DNA of 64,000 nucleotides. Source: OM182 bacterium MED-G28 (GTDB lineage: Bacteria; Pseudomonadota; Gammaproteobacteria; Pseudomonadales; Pseudohongiellaceae). The stretch lies in assembly GCA_002457215.1 (NCBI GenBank), contig NTJZ01000001.1, forward strand, positions 349,589-413,588, written 5' to 3'. A model generated the notes under the pieces. It searched no databases. It worked only from the letters and a program-made list of their open reading frames with translations, and had not been told where the DNA came from. Of the stretch, positions 28,401 to 38,104 are shown piece by piece (the stretch's first letter is position 1; every line of letters starts with the position of its first letter). A program made the translations under genes and the position numbers.

Positions 28401-28955
28401 ATGAAAGCTTTAGATGCCCTACATACTAGAATTTCAGTGCCTCGATTAGGCGAACCGCTACCAGACGAGGAGATTATAAAAAACATCTACCGAGCAGCTT
28501 TTCGAGCAGCAGACCACGGCCTACTAAGGCCCTGGCGATTTTTGGTAGTAAAGGGCTCCTCAAGGGAAAAACTTGGCGAACTGTTTCTTAAAGCCGCACT
28601 CGAAAATGAGCCTGCTATTCCAGTGGAAAAGCAAAACAACATACGGCAAAAACCACTACGTGCCCCACTAATTCTTATAACTATTTCGAGCTACAAAGAT
28701 CATCCAAAAGTCCCGGAATTTGAGCAAGATTTGTCCGCTGGAGCAGCCAATCAAAATATGCTGATAGCGGCCCATGCCCAGGGTATAGGGGCCATGTGGC
28801 GCACGGGCTCAATGGCCTATGCTTCCGTGGTAAAGAATGGACTAGGGCTAAAAGAGAAAGAGAAAATTATCGGCTTTCTCTATTTAGGTAGCATTCAAGG
28901 CCCTCTGAAGAACCTCGCAGAACCCGACATCGACGAATACTTTAAAGAGTGGTGA
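28401..28955 (+). CDS. YdjA-type nitroreductase
   Basis: Predicted FMN-dependent NAD(P)H nitroreductase, the compact single-domain kind. The start at 28401 aligns MKALDALHTRISVPRL with the N-terminus of E. coli YdjA; a longer frame from a TTG at 28368 has no ribosome site. FMN-phosphate residues lie in the RISVPRL segment, and the family motifs RAADHGLLRPWRF, FEQDLSAGAANQNMLIAA, GAMWRTG and GFLYLG follow. The 184-residue length matches. Its stop overlaps or abuts the start region of the zinc-ribbon gene, so the two are probably one operon. Confidence 0.88.
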   Translation: MKALDALHTRISVPRLGEPLPDEEIIKNIYRAAFRAADHGLLRPWRFLVVKGSSREKLGELFLKAALENEPAIPVEKQNNIRQKPLRAPLILITISSYKDHPKVPEFEQDLSAGAANQNMLIAAHAQGIGAMWRTGSMAYASVVKNGLGLKEKEKIIGFLYLGSIQGPLKNLAEPDIDEYFKEW

Positions 28956-28957
28956 AT

Positions 28958-29362
28958 ATGAGCGGCAGCATTGATATGCAGTGCTGGAAATGTGGTAAGG
29001 AACTAAAGAATCTGTTACTTCCATTTTCCCGCTACGAAGAATGTATTAACTGCAATGCAGATTTACATGCTTGCATTGCTTGTAAAAATTTCAGCCTATC
29101 TGTATCTAATGGATGTAACGAAGAGCGGGCAGATTTAATCGTAGAAAAAGAAAAATCCAATTTTTGCGAATATTTCTCCGCAAACACCGCTGCTTACCAG
29201 AAACAAAATAATACCGAAGCCACGGCTGCACGGGCGAAATTAGCCGAGCTTTTTGGAGAACAGCCACCAGAGACTGATATCTGTTCAGAAGCAGCTTCTG
29301 TTCACAGCGAAGGTGATGAGGCGCTTGCAGAGCTTAAGCGCCTATTCGGCGATGAAGACTAA
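28958..29362 (+). CDS. Zinc-ribbon protein with two C-terminal LFG repeats
   Basis: Uncharacterised 134-residue protein. Eight cysteines occupy the first 70 residues (C9, C12, C29, C32, C39, C42, C53, C70). The first six form three CxxC pairs, consistent with one or two structural zinc sites. The C-terminal half is acidic and contains two similar short motifs, AKLAELFGE and AELKRLFGD, about 34 residues apart, which look like linear binding motifs. The ATG at 28958 lies 2 nt after the nitroreductase stop; a GTG at 28949 would overlap it. The tight coupling suggests a functional link I cannot name. Confidence 0.75.
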   Translation: MSGSIDMQCWKCGKELKNLLLPFSRYEECINCNADLHACIACKNFSLSVSNGCNEERADLIVEKEKSNFCEYFSANTAAYQKQNNTEATAARAKLAELFGEQPPETDICSEAASVHSEGDEALAELKRLFGDED

Positions 29363-29855
29363 CCAAAAAAAATCCTGTAAGTTCTTTTTTATTCGCCTTT
29401 AGCTCAGCAACGATGAGTTCTTTGGAAATGACCTCTAAGACTTATGTACTTCTGATCGTCATTCCCAGCAATTTCCCCAACGCTAATAGGAATGGAGCCA
29501 AACTATGAGTTCGGCAAAAGCCTTAATATCGATGAAATGATGAACTGCCCAAGCTCAAGACGAACTCAGGCAATCAAAAACCATTATAAAAATAAAATAG
29601 CAGCAAGTATCACACTTCTTAGAACTTATAATAGTTAACCTGAAAAAAGATAATCCACCCTACTCTAAGCACCATCTAATGAACTCTTGTGATGCCAGTT
29701 CCAGTACTCAAAAACCGACTATATATTCATATTAAGCGCTACTCTGATTGCATCAGTGCCGCTGGCGTTCCTCAAAGAAATATCTCTTAGAATTAGAAAC
29801 TACAATCTTTCTCCCTACTGCTATAATCCCCAACTCCTTGCACAGGCAGAAAAGC
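29363..29855. other. Non-coding gap before the acyltransferase gene
   Basis: About 490 bp with no gene I can support; the longest frames are short and lack ribosome sites. Codons upstream of 29856 in the acyltransferase frame are open but show no family similarity, so they are treated as non-coding. Confidence 0.5.
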
Positions 29856-30431
29856 ATGCGTACCACAGTTTTTTCAACTCCGATCATCACACCGATACTT
29901 CGGGTTATTTCCATTTTCTTACTAAAAATCATGGGATGGAAAGCTCGCGGCAAAGAACTAGAACATCAGAGGTTTGTTCTTATTGGCGCCCCCCATACTA
30001 GCAATTGGGACTTCCCTCTCATGCTAATGGTCGTTCTCAAGCTCCGACTTCGGGTCTACTGGATGGGCAAACATACATTGTTTATGTTTCCTTTTGGGGG
30101 CTTAATGAAGTGGCTGGGAGGCATCCCAATTGATAGATCGTCATCTCACAATGTGGTCAGCCAGACTGTCCGACAATATCGTGAAAACGAGGAGCTTGTG
30201 GTGCTTGTTCCGCCTGAAGGCACTCGCAAGCGAGTAACAAAATGGAAAACGGGCTTTTATCACATAGCCAATTTAGCGAAAGTACCAATCCTATTAGGTT
30301 ACGTCGATGTAGGAATTAAGGAAGCCGGAATTGCTGAGTTTTTTAGCCCAACAGGCGAAGCAGAAAAAGATATGGTGAAAATCCGCGCATTTTATGCGCA
30401 GAAAAAAGGATTACGTGCCGAAAATTCTTAG
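29856..30431 (+). CDS. PlsC-family glycerolipid acyltransferase
   Basis: Predicted membrane-associated acyltransferase of the lysophosphatidate acyltransferase superfamily. The start at 29856 (MRTTVFSTPIITPILRV) opens with one hydrophobic segment. The catalytic HxxxxD motif is in APHTSNWDFP, block II in FPFGGLMKWLGGIPIDRS, and block III is PPEGTRKRV. The 191 residues are short for PlsC but usual for this HTSNWD subgroup, whose members act on lipid or polyketide acyl chains; the acceptor is unknown here. It is convergent with the TetR gene, 5 bp apart. Confidence 0.82.
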   Translation: MRTTVFSTPIITPILRVISIFLLKIMGWKARGKELEHQRFVLIGAPHTSNWDFPLMLMVVLKLRLRVYWMGKHTLFMFPFGGLMKWLGGIPIDRSSSHNVVSQTVRQYRENEELVVLVPPEGTRKRVTKWKTGFYHIANLAKVPILLGYVDVGIKEAGIAEFFSPTGEAEKDMVKIRAFYAQKKGLRAENS

Positions 30432-30436
30432 TAAGA

Positions 30437-31183
30437 TTACATAATTTGCCGTAATTGCGAACGCAAACTCGATTGCGGATGCTCAACTCCTAAACAAGTC
30501 ATTAAACTTTCGAAAATAAACTGGGCATAGTCTTCGGTTGTTACTTTGCGAAGCTTAAATTTCCAGGGTTTTAAATGCCATTGCTGGAGCTGTGCCGTAA
30601 CTTGCGATGCCAGTAATTCTGGTTTTTCACAATGGAATTGACCGTCATCAATTCCTCTTCTAATTGCCTCCATCAATATGTCTTCAAAACGCAATTCCAC
30701 TTCAAGTGCAAATTGTTGTTGATCCTTAGGTAACCCTTTTAATTCCATGAAGCAGAAGTAATACCAGTCACTCATGATTTCCATCATGTAGATTTCGCCA
30801 AAAACTATTGCCCGCAGACACGCGATAGGTTCTAAATCTTCGACAGTCAGACCGCCAATAACTTGATCGATATATTGACGTTGAACTCCCTCAATTACCG
30901 AAGCCAAATCATTTTTTGATCCAATATAAGCATACAAACCACCCATACTGATTCCAGTTTCACTACTCAAATCGCGCAAACTCATCGCCTGGAAGCCCTT
31001 ACTATTGGCTAATCGGAAGGTTACAGTAAATATCTTCTCTAGATTCGTGATAGCCACATTTGCATTTTTGATTTGCATCTTGTCTCTATGCATTTCAAAA
31101 ACACTCTTCCATAAAGGTTCACCCTCTAGAGTCCAGCACTCTCGAAAAGCCGCGATACTGGTATCATTGGGCCACTCCGCCAT
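30437..31183 (-). CDS. TetR/AcrR-family transcriptional regulator
   Basis: The 248 residues contain a TetR DNA-binding domain at about 45-95 (IFTVTFRLANSKGFQAMSL, SSETGISMGGLYAYIGSKND) after an unusual extension of about 40 residues that includes a Trp-rich stretch. The C-terminal ligand domain is rich in aromatic residues (IMSDWYYFCFMELKG), typical of regulators responding to hydrophobic ligands such as acyl-CoA. An internal Met at residue 36 could be the real start. It is convergent with the acyltransferase, so it need not control it; no operator was identified. Confidence 0.85.
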   Translation of the reverse strand: MAEWPNDTSIAAFRECWTLEGEPLWKSVFEMHRDKMQIKNANVAITNLEKIFTVTFRLANSKGFQAMSLRDLSSETGISMGGLYAYIGSKNDLASVIEGVQRQYIDQVIGGLTVEDLEPIACLRAIVFGEIYMMEIMSDWYYFCFMELKGLPKDQQQFALEVELRFEDILMEAIRRGIDDGQFHCEKPELLASQVTAQLQQWHLKPWKFKLRKVTTEDYAQFIFESLMTCLGVEHPQSSLRSQLRQIM

Positions 31184-31437
31184 TATCTATCCCTGTTTTG
31201 AATAAATCATAATAATTGCAACAAGCAGAGTGTATTACGGATTAGACAAGCTGTTAAGCGGCTTATAAGCACTCTCTCAGTATAGTTTCAGCTATGGCAC
31301 TAGAAATATTGATGATTTACAAAAGAATATCCACATTTACCAAAACAAAAGCGATAGCTCTATGTTTGCGGAAAATACGACTAATCACTTACTTATCTTT
31401 CGCTGATATTGTGTTAAGAAATGAAATAACTACAGTA

Positions 31438-32145
31438 TTAAAACCAGTAGGATGCGACAGCAGCAGAGCCTGCAATCGCACAAATTAGGAGCGAAAAGTG
31501 GCGCAAATTTTGATGTGATATCCTATGCAGAGTTTTCATGGCCACCCAATACCCTAAAAGAGTGGCAGGCATTAATGGCAAAGAGGTCAGGACATGTTCC
31601 ATGCCAAATTCACCAACAATTGCCAGCATAATCAGCGACATTAGACAGCTCACACAGAAAAATGCGGCCATATTTGCTCGAATAAAATCGTTCTCTTCGT
31701 GCTGATATAGCAACGCCATTGGCGGCCCACCGATAGAAGTACTTGTACCCATGAACCCTGACAGAAACCCCGCGGAGAGTAATGCGCTAGGGGTAGGCTT
31801 GAGAACTACATTACTGAAGCTCAGCAATACAGCTACGATGACTGAAATCCCCAACCAAAGCGCTAGCTGTTCTTGACCAATCCAAAATAGAAGCAAGCCT
31901 CCAGCTATGGTCCCAGGTATGCGGCCGATAATGGCAAATTTTAGACCTTCAAAAGATATCGAATGCCAGTGCTTTGCTGCATTAGCCAAGGATAAGGTAA
32001 ATGCGGAAATTGTTATTGGTGCCGGCACATAAACAGGATCAATAAAGAATAAAACCGGTGCCGCAATTATTGCCAGGCCAAAACCGATTGAACTCTGAAC
32101 ATAAGATCCTACAAAAATGACAGCGACCGCTATTACTATTTCCAT
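31438..32145 (-). CDS. TauE/SafE-family membrane permease
   Basis: Predicted inner-membrane exporter or importer of sulfonate or organic anions. The 235 residues predict about eight transmembrane helices. The duplicated signature is recognisable (GSYVQSSIGFGLAIIAAPVL in the first half; GFLSGFMGTSTSIGGPPMAL in the second, with the family's conserved GG-P). No sulfur genes flank it, so the substrate is open. It is divergent from adhC across about 170 bp. The 254 bp between it and the TetR gene hold nothing recognisable. Confidence 0.87.
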   Translation of the reverse strand: MEIVIAVAVIFVGSYVQSSIGFGLAIIAAPVLFFIDPVYVPAPITISAFTLSLANAAKHWHSISFEGLKFAIIGRIPGTIAGGLLLFWIGQEQLALWLGISVIVAVLLSFSNVVLKPTPSALLSAGFLSGFMGTSTSIGGPPMALLYQHEENDFIRANMAAFFCVSCLMSLIMLAIVGEFGMEHVLTSLPLMPATLLGYWVAMKTLHRISHQNLRHFSLLICAIAGSAAVASYWF

Positions 32146-32251
32146 AAGAATAACTAGTGTTACTAGGGAGTTAGTGAAATTAGCGCGGGATAATACTCTC
32201 TACCGACAGATAGCTCCAGCAGAAGCAGTTCCTAAAAAAGACAGTGGTTTG

Positions 32252-32281
32252 TTGCCGCACTCCTCTGCGGTCTTTTACAAT
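32252..32281 (+). promoter_or_regulatory. Sigma-70 promoter of adhC
   Basis: TTGCCG (32252-32257) and TACAAT (32276-32281) are separated by 18 nt. The -10 box matches 5 of 6 positions. The predicted start leaves a leader of about 27 nt before the adhC ATG, with AAGGGA as ribosome site. Confidence 0.5.
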
Positions 32282-32314
32282 AGGACTCTTTAGCTAAAAA
32301 CAAGGGAAAGTAGC

Positions 32315-33421
32315 ATGAAATCACGAGCCGCAGTTGCCTTTGCCGCCGGCAAACCGCTGGAAATCGTAGAAGTAGACCTCGAGGGCCCCAAGTCTGGCGA
32401 AGTCTTAGTTGAAATTATGGCTACAGGTATTTGCCACACAGATGCTTTCACACTATCCGGAGATGATCCCGAAGGGGCGTTCCCAGCAATACTTGGTCAT
32501 GAGGGTGCTGGAATTGTTCGCGAGGTTGGTCCCGATGTGAGCTCTGTAAAAGTCGGGGATACAGTGATTCCTTTGTATACGCCTGAATGTAGGCATTGTG
32601 ATTTTTGCTTACACCCAAAGACGAATTTGTGTCAATCCATTAGATCTACCCAGGGTCAGGGGGTAATGCCCGATGGTAGCAGCCGATTTTCATTCGATGG
32701 GGAGTCAATTTTGCATTATATGGGCTGCTCAACCTTCTCGAACTTCACTGTACTACCTGAAATTGCTGTCGCCAAAATTAGAGAGGATGCACCATTCGAT
32801 AAGGTCTGTTACATCGGGTGCGGTGTGACTACCGGTATCGGAGCTGTCGCTTTTGACGCAAAAGTAGAACCAGGAAGCACAGTGGCTGTTTTCGGTTTGG
32901 GTGGTATTGGCCTTAATGTAATTCAGGGTGCGAAAATGGTTGGAGCAGATCGAATCATTGGTATCGATATCAACCCGGCAAGAGAAGAATTAGGTAGAAA
33001 ATTTGGATTGACTGACTTTGTTAACCCCAAAGATATCGATAATGTGACTGCGGAGATAATTGAAATCACTGGTGGAGGCGTGGATTATAGTTTTGAATGC
33101 ATTGGAAATATAGAAACAATGCGCCAAGCATTAGAGTGCTGCCATAAAGGCTGGGGTGAATCATTCATTATTGGTGTCGCAGGTGCTGGCCAAGAAATTT
33201 CCACACGCCCTTTTCAATTGGTTACCGGGCGCTCTTGGAAAGGGACTGCTTTTGGCGGAGCCCGCGGCAGAACTGATGTTCCTCGCATTGTTGAATGGTA
33301 TATGGATGGGAAAATCCAAATTGACCCACTGATAACACATACAATGCGTTTAGAAGAAATTAACGACGCTTTCAAATTAATGCATGAAGGCGCAAGCATT
33401 CGATCAGTTGTAGTTTATTAA
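32315..33421 (+). CDS. adhC: S-(hydroxymethyl)glutathione dehydrogenase / class III alcohol dehydrogenase
   Basis: Zinc enzyme that oxidises the glutathione adduct of formaldehyde to S-formylglutathione with NAD+, and also reduces S-nitrosoglutathione. The 368 residues have catalytic zinc ligands in GICHTDAFT and GHEGAG, the structural zinc lobe [15 protein letters not shown], and the NAD Rossmann loop GLGGIGLNV. The Class III substrate-site [13 protein letters not shown] is present. Unlike the E. coli frm operon, no S-formylglutathione hydrolase follows; a glyoxalase gene does. Confidence 0.95.
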   Translation: MKSRAAVAFAAGKPLEIVEVDLEGPKSGEVLVEIMATGICHTDAFTLSGDDPEGAFPAILGHEGAGIVREVGPDVSSVKVGDTVIPLYTPECRHCDFCLHPKTNLCQSIRSTQGQGVMPDGSSRFSFDGESILHYMGCSTFSNFTVLPEIAVAKIREDAPFDKVCYIGCGVTTGIGAVAFDAKVEPGSTVAVFGLGGIGLNVIQGAKMVGADRIIGIDINPAREELGRKFGLTDFVNPKDIDNVTAEIIEITGGGVDYSFECIGNIETMRQALECCHKGWGESFIIGVAGAGQEISTRPFQLVTGRSWKGTAFGGARGRTDVPRIVEWYMDGKIQIDPLITHTMRLEEINDAFKLMHEGASIRSVVVY

Positions 33422-33464
33422 GAGTTATACCTGACATCAACAACTTAGATTTTTAGGATCATTT

Positions 33465-33884
33465 ATGAAGTACTTGCACACCATGGTAAGAGTAGCCAAC
33501 ATTGAAGACTCTCTCGATTTTTATTGCAACAAACTTGGTCTGACCGAAATTAATAGATACGAGAGTGAAGAAGGGAGATTCACTCTCGTTTTTCTTGCCG
33601 CACCAAGTGATGAAGCAGCCCAGGTTGAACTCACGTATAACTGGGACCCAGAAAACTATGAAGAAGGGCGAAATTTTGGTCACCTTGCCTACTCAGTTGA
33701 TAATATTTATGAAACTTGCCAGCACCTGCTGGACAGCGGCGTTATTATAAATCGTCCACCTCGAGATGGTCGCATGGCCTTTGTCCGCTCTCCTGACAAT
33801 ATTTCTATCGAATTGTTGCAGAGCGGAGACTCTTTGCCACAAAAAGAACCCTGGGCGAGCATGGAGAATACCGGCAATTGGTAG
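33465..33884 (+). CDS. gloA: Lactoylglutathione lyase (glyoxalase I)
   Basis: Isomerises the methylglyoxal-glutathione hemithioacetal to S-lactoylglutathione. The 139-residue VOC-fold protein retains all four metal ligands of E. coli GloA: His near residue 5 (YLHTMVRV), Glu in QVELTYNW, His in FGHLAYSV and Glu in ISIELLQ. Lacking the eukaryotic insertions, it resembles the nickel/cobalt-type bacterial enzyme. It lies 43 nt after adhC, so two glutathione-dependent aldehyde detoxification steps are probably co-transcribed. Confidence 0.93.
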   Translation: MKYLHTMVRVANIEDSLDFYCNKLGLTEINRYESEEGRFTLVFLAAPSDEAAQVELTYNWDPENYEEGRNFGHLAYSVDNIYETCQHLLDSGVIINRPPRDGRMAFVRSPDNISIELLQSGDSLPQKEPWASMENTGNW

Positions 33885-33900
33885 CTCACTCTTGAGCTAC
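33881..33900 (+). terminator. Hairpin overlapping the gloA stop codon
   Basis: A perfect 8-bp stem GTAGCTCA/TGAGCTAC with a 4-nt loop covers the gloA stop codon. No T-run follows, so it is a weak terminator at best and may instead protect the mRNA end or reduce read-through into folD. Confidence 0.3.
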
Positions 33901-34006
33901 CTCAGATGCTCGTTTATGATACCGCTCCTTAGATTCTGCCTCCCGCAGCAGTAGAAAGCGCTCAAGCTCTAAGTTTAAAAAAATGACAAATATTGGGTAA
34001 ACCAAG

Positions 34007-34879
34007 ATGCAATTACTTGACGGCAAGTCATGTTCCGAAAAAATTCGCCAAGAAATCGCTGAGAAAGTCGCTGAAATCAAAAGCAAGGGGGATCGCGCCC
34101 CACATTTAGCCGCCGTGCTGGTTGGCAACGATGGCGCTAGCCAAAATTATGTCGCTTTCAAAGTAAAGGACTGCGATGAAGTAGGCTTTAATTCGACTGT
34201 TATACGCATGGAAGAAACAGCGACTGAGCAACAATTATTAGAAAAAATAGCCGAGCTAAATTCAGACGACAAAATCGATGGTTTTATTGTGCAACTGCCT
34301 CTGCCTTCGCATATTAATGAAGACAAAGTAACCTTGGCCATCGACCCCAAAAAGGATGTAGATGGCTTTTGCCCCGAAAATGTTGGAAACATGAGCCTAG
34401 GCCTGCCGACTTTTCTCTCAGCAACCCCTAACGGGATAATGGAACTTTTTCGTCGCTACAGTATAGAAACTGAAGGAAAACATTGTGTGATCTTAGGCAG
34501 AAGTAATATCGTTGGCACACCAATGTCCATATTAATGTCAAGGAACACCAATCCTGGCAATGCTACAGTGACAATTGCACATAGTCGAACCAAGGACCTG
34601 CAAAAACTTTGCCTAAGTGCTGACATTCTGATTGTCGCCATAGGTAAGACCGAATTTGTTACCGCAGACATGGTCAAAGAAGGTGCCGTAGTCATTGATG
34701 TAGGGCAGACTCGTGTTCCCGATAGTACAAGGAAAAATGGATTTCGTAACGTTGGCGACGTTGATTTCGATAACGTCAAAGATAAATGCTCTTACATTAC
34801 TTATGTAACTGGCGGTGTCGGTCCTATGACTCGAGCGTCCCTTTTGCAAAACACCCTAAAAGCACATCAAAGAAAATAG
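34007..34879 (+). CDS. folD: Methylenetetrahydrofolate dehydrogenase/cyclohydrolase FolD
   Basis: Bifunctional enzyme interconverting 5,10-methylene-THF, methenyl-THF and 10-formyl-THF in the cytosol. The 290 residues show the N-terminal folate site with [13 protein letters not shown] and its catalytic Lys, the VQLPLPSHI motif, and the C-terminal NADP-binding Rossmann domain with [14 protein letters not shown] and [15 protein letters not shown]. It follows gloA after 122 nt and overlaps none. C1-unit metabolism fits next to formaldehyde oxidation, although the link may be positional only. Confidence 0.96.
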   Translation: MQLLDGKSCSEKIRQEIAEKVAEIKSKGDRAPHLAAVLVGNDGASQNYVAFKVKDCDEVGFNSTVIRMEETATEQQLLEKIAELNSDDKIDGFIVQLPLPSHINEDKVTLAIDPKKDVDGFCPENVGNMSLGLPTFLSATPNGIMELFRRYSIETEGKHCVILGRSNIVGTPMSILMSRNTNPGNATVTIAHSRTKDLQKLCLSADILIVAIGKTEFVTADMVKEGAVVIDVGQTRVPDSTRKNGFRNVGDVDFDNVKDKCSYITYVTGGVGPMTRASLLQNTLKAHQRK

Positions 34880-34889
34880 AGAAATCATC

Positions 34890-36086
34890 ATGTTTCAATC
34901 ACTTCAGCCACTACCGCCCGACCCTATACTAGGACTTTCTGCTACATTTAAAGCTGATTCGAATCCTGAAAAGGTCGATCTTGGGATAGGTGTTTATAAA
35001 GATGAACATGGCAATACGCCAATTATGAAAGCGGTAAAGTTGGCTGAAGAATCACTGTTAAAGTCCCAAACAACCAAGTCTTATGTTGGTCCAACCGGCG
35101 CAATCGGTTACAACGAGACCATCGCACGAATGGTACTTGGAGATACACTCTTAGACAGTCTCGGAAAGAGGCGTTTGACTATACAAACTCCTGGAGGATG
35201 CGGTGGGTTGCGACTTGCTGCTGATTTCATTGCGAAAGCCAATGCAGACACAACAATCTGGGTCAGCAATCCAACCTGGGCAAATCATAAACCATTACTG
35301 GGGTCAGCAGGTTTAAAATTTAACCAATATCCATACTATGATTATCTAACTCATAGTTTAGATTTCGAAGGAATGCTAGCTTGCTTAAAGCAGGTGCCTG
35401 AAGGTGATTTAGTCCTCTTGCATGGCTGTTGTCACAATCCAAGTGGAGCAGACCTAAACCCAGAACAATGGCTACAAGTGCGTGATGCTGCCATTGAAAA
35501 AAAATTTACCGTATTCATTGACCTGGCTTATCAAGGGATGGGTACGGGGCTGGAAGAAGATGTTTACGGAGTACGTTTGCTGGCAGAATCTTTACCTGAA
35601 CTAATCGTGGTCAGTTCTTGCTCCAAAAACTTCGGCTTATACAGAGAACGTACCGGTGCTGTGACTCTGATTTGCGAAAGCGCGAAGTCCTGCGCGACCT
35701 CCAGCACTTTGTTAGCGGCAGCAGCAAGAGCGAACTATTCTATGCCGCCAGATCATGGCGCAGCAATAGTTCAACTTATTATGAATACGCCTGATCTGCG
35801 AGAAATTTGGGACGATGAATTAAATGAAGTCCGCAATCGAATTAACCGCTTAAGATCACTTTTCGTCCAACGACTCAGGGCCGCCAGCATTGAGCAAGAC
35901 TTTAGCTTTATAGAAAACGAAAAAGGAATGTTCTCCTTTCTCGGTGTTAATGAAAATCAAATCAAAGTGCTAATCGAAAAATACAGCATCTATTTAGTCA
36001 ATTCGAGCAGGATCAACATTGCCAGCATCAATGACAGTAACATCGATTATTTAATTAGCAGCCTCAAAGAAGTACTCGATAGTTAG
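34890..36086 (+). CDS. Aromatic amino acid / aspartate aminotransferase
   Basis: Fold-type I PLP aminotransferase (class Ia gamma) that exchanges amino groups between tyrosine, phenylalanine or aspartate and 2-oxoglutarate or oxaloacetate. The 398 residues contain DLGIGVYKDEHGNTPIMKAV near the N-terminus, GPTGAIGY, HGCCHNPSG with the conserved Asn, DLAYQGMGTG with the PLP-contacting Asp and Tyr, and the PLP lysine in SSCSKNFGLYRERTGA. TyrB and AspC cannot be separated by eye. It starts 11 nt after folD, so it is probably co-transcribed, and converges on a DAHP synthase gene. Confidence 0.92.
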   Translation: MFQSLQPLPPDPILGLSATFKADSNPEKVDLGIGVYKDEHGNTPIMKAVKLAEESLLKSQTTKSYVGPTGAIGYNETIARMVLGDTLLDSLGKRRLTIQTPGGCGGLRLAADFIAKANADTTIWVSNPTWANHKPLLGSAGLKFNQYPYYDYLTHSLDFEGMLACLKQVPEGDLVLLHGCCHNPSGADLNPEQWLQVRDAAIEKKFTVFIDLAYQGMGTGLEEDVYGVRLLAESLPELIVVSSCSKNFGLYRERTGAVTLICESAKSCATSSTLLAAAARANYSMPPDHGAAIVQLIMNTPDLREIWDDELNEVRNRINRLRSLFVQRLRAASIEQDFSFIENEKGMFSFLGVNENQIKVLIEKYSIYLVNSSRINIASINDSNIDYLISSLKEVLDS

Positions 36087-36162
36087 GCACGAGTACAAGC
36101 ACTTGGATCTTGGAGTTCCTATTAATTCATCAGAGAAAAATGCTGCTAGTGTTTAAATATAC

Positions 36163-37239
36163 TTATGCAGACCTATTCTTTAGTGCAGGGCCAATTTCTG
36201 TAGCGAAATCACGTAAGATTAATTCAGTAGCCTTCCAGCTGATACACGCATCGGTAACTGAAACACCTCGACGAATTTCATCTAGATCATCAGGAATTGG
36301 TTGATTCCCTTCTTCTAGATTACTCTCAATCATTACGCCGATTATAGATTTATTTCCTTTCTTCAATTGGCTTGCAATCTCTTTTAGTACATCCAATTGC
36401 TTACCAGGATCTTTCTGTGAGTTCCCATGACTACAATCAATCATAATATTCTCTTCATGACCAGCCTTTCGCAGCTCTTCTTCGCAAGCTTTAACGCTTT
36501 CACTATCATAATTAGGAGACTTGCCCCCTCTAAGGATGATGTGGCAATGAGGATTACCTTCGGTGCGAAACGCAGCGACTTTTCCTTCCTCCGTAACTGA
36601 AATAAAACTGTTATTTGCAGACGCAGACCGAATCGCATTAATAGCAACCATTAATTCACCATCTACGTTATTTTTAAATCCAATTGCAGATGAAATTCCG
36701 CTTGCCAATTTTCGATGAGTTGGAGACTCTGTAGTTCGTGCTCCAACGGCAGTCCAGCTTACCAAATCTTGTAAATATTGAGGGGAAATTAAATCCAGCG
36801 CCTCTATTGCAATAGGCAGTCCAATCTCCGCAATATCCAACATGAGCTTCCGTCCAATTCGAATTCCATGAGCGATACGATGAGAACCATCTAGATGAGG
36901 GTCATAGATAAGTCCATCCCAACCGACTGATGTCCGCGGCTTTTCAAAATAAACCCGCATCAAAATAAGTAAATCATCAGCTAATTCATCAGCTAAAGGT
37001 TTTAGTAGTTTCGCGTACTCAATGGCCTCTTCTGGATTGTGAATTGAACAGGGGCCTACCACCACAATTAGACGCGAGTCGTCGCGACTCAGCACAGATT
37101 TAACCTGCCTATGACCATATTTCACAGTTTTTAATACGTTACCACTAACTGCAAATTCATCCTTCAAAGCACCAGGCGCAGGCAACTCTTCGTAGCTAGT
37201 AATATGAAGATTATCAATTTCTTTGATTCGTTTTGTCAC
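36163..37239 (-). CDS. 3-deoxy-7-phosphoheptulonate synthase (DAHP synthase)
   Basis: Condenses phosphoenolpyruvate and erythrose-4-phosphate, the first step of the shikimate pathway. The 358-residue type I alpha protein has VVGPCSIHNPEEAIEYAKLL, RVYFEKPRTSVGWDG, the SAIGFKNNVDG segment and MIDCSHGNSQKDP with a metal ligand. It belongs to the AroFGH family; which aromatic amino acid inhibits it cannot be read by eye. It is convergent with the aromatic aminotransferase, 76 bp away, so both ends of tyrosine/phenylalanine synthesis are adjacent. Confidence 0.94.
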   Translation of the reverse strand: MTKRIKEIDNLHITSYEELPAPGALKDEFAVSGNVLKTVKYGHRQVKSVLSRDDSRLIVVVGPCSIHNPEEAIEYAKLLKPLADELADDLLILMRVYFEKPRTSVGWDGLIYDPHLDGSHRIAHGIRIGRKLMLDIAEIGLPIAIEALDLISPQYLQDLVSWTAVGARTTESPTHRKLASGISSAIGFKNNVDGELMVAINAIRSASANNSFISVTEEGKVAAFRTEGNPHCHIILRGGKSPNYDSESVKACEEELRKAGHEENIMIDCSHGNSQKDPGKQLDVLKEIASQLKKGNKSIIGVMIESNLEEGNQPIPDDLDEIRRGVSVTDACISWKATELILRDFATEIGPALKNRSA

Positions 37240-37428
37240 GAAAGTACACTCATATTTTTCGGAACTAATAATTATGATGTATTTAGTCCGTTAACTCAAA
37301 GTCCAAAGAAATGGAATCCCCCATTTAATCATTGGATTAATCTAACTCAGCCATTGCCAGCAACACTGCCTTAAGTTACATTCCGCCAACTAAAATGTAG
37401 CCGTTTCGACTCAATTTGGGAGTAGTGA

Positions 37429-37995
37429 ATGCCAAAAGCAAGCGATCTTAAAAGGGGCATGATTATCGATATAGATGGTACCCCACATATCATTAAACAA
37501 CTGGAAGCAAAATCTCCTTCTTCCAGAGGAGCCGCCACACTTTATAAAGTTCGATTCAATAATCTGCAAACACATCAAAAACTCGATGCCTCTTTCAAAG
37601 GTGACGATCTGCTCAAGGAAGCGGACTGCATCCGCGCCCCAGTGCAATATTCCTACTTGGATGGCAATATCTACTACTTTATGAATATGGAGGACTTCAG
37701 CCAATACGGATTAAATCGAGAACAAATTGAAGACCAAGTACCTTACCTCGTCGAACAACTAGAAGGAATCATTGCGCTAATTATGGACGACAAGCTTGTC
37801 GGCATTGAGTTGCCGCAATCAGTAAGCTTGGTCATAGAAGAAACACCGCCAGCGATCACTGGCTCTTCCGCTACAAACAGAAGCAAAACTGCAACCTTGT
37901 CGACTGGCTTGGAAATTCAAGTACCTGAGTATTTAGCTCCCGGGGAAACAGTCAAAGTTAATACGGCGACAGGAAAATTTATGTCTCGAGCCTGA
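37429..37995 (+). CDS. yeiP: Elongation factor P-like protein (YeiP/EfpL)
   Basis: EF-P paralogue that binds stalled ribosomes. The 188 residues show three beta-barrel domains: a KOW-like N-terminal domain, OB domain II and OB domain III. The domain I tip loop is AKSPSSRGAATLYKVRF, with Arg rather than the modifiable Lys of EF-P, as in E. coli YeiP. It also has the YeiP-type C-terminus GLEIQVPEYLAPGETVKVN. It is divergent from the DAHP synthase gene across 190 bp. Confidence 0.92.
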   Translation: MPKASDLKRGMIIDIDGTPHIIKQLEAKSPSSRGAATLYKVRFNNLQTHQKLDASFKGDDLLKEADCIRAPVQYSYLDGNIYYFMNMEDFSQYGLNREQIEDQVPYLVEQLEGIIALIMDDKLVGIELPQSVSLVIEETPPAITGSSATNRSKTATLSTGLEIQVPEYLAPGETVKVNTATGKFMSRA

Positions 37996-38104
37996 AAATT
38001 TCTTATGAAGGCTTACTTCTACAAACCCTATACTAAATTCATGAGCAGAGACTGCACAAAATAAAGAAACAACAAGAATTTATCGAGTTTCTTCAGAAAT
38101 TCAA

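Noticed and set aside
31294..31488. Plus-strand open frame before the TauE gene
   Set aside because: No ribosome site or recognisable family, and it runs into the antisense of the TauE gene.
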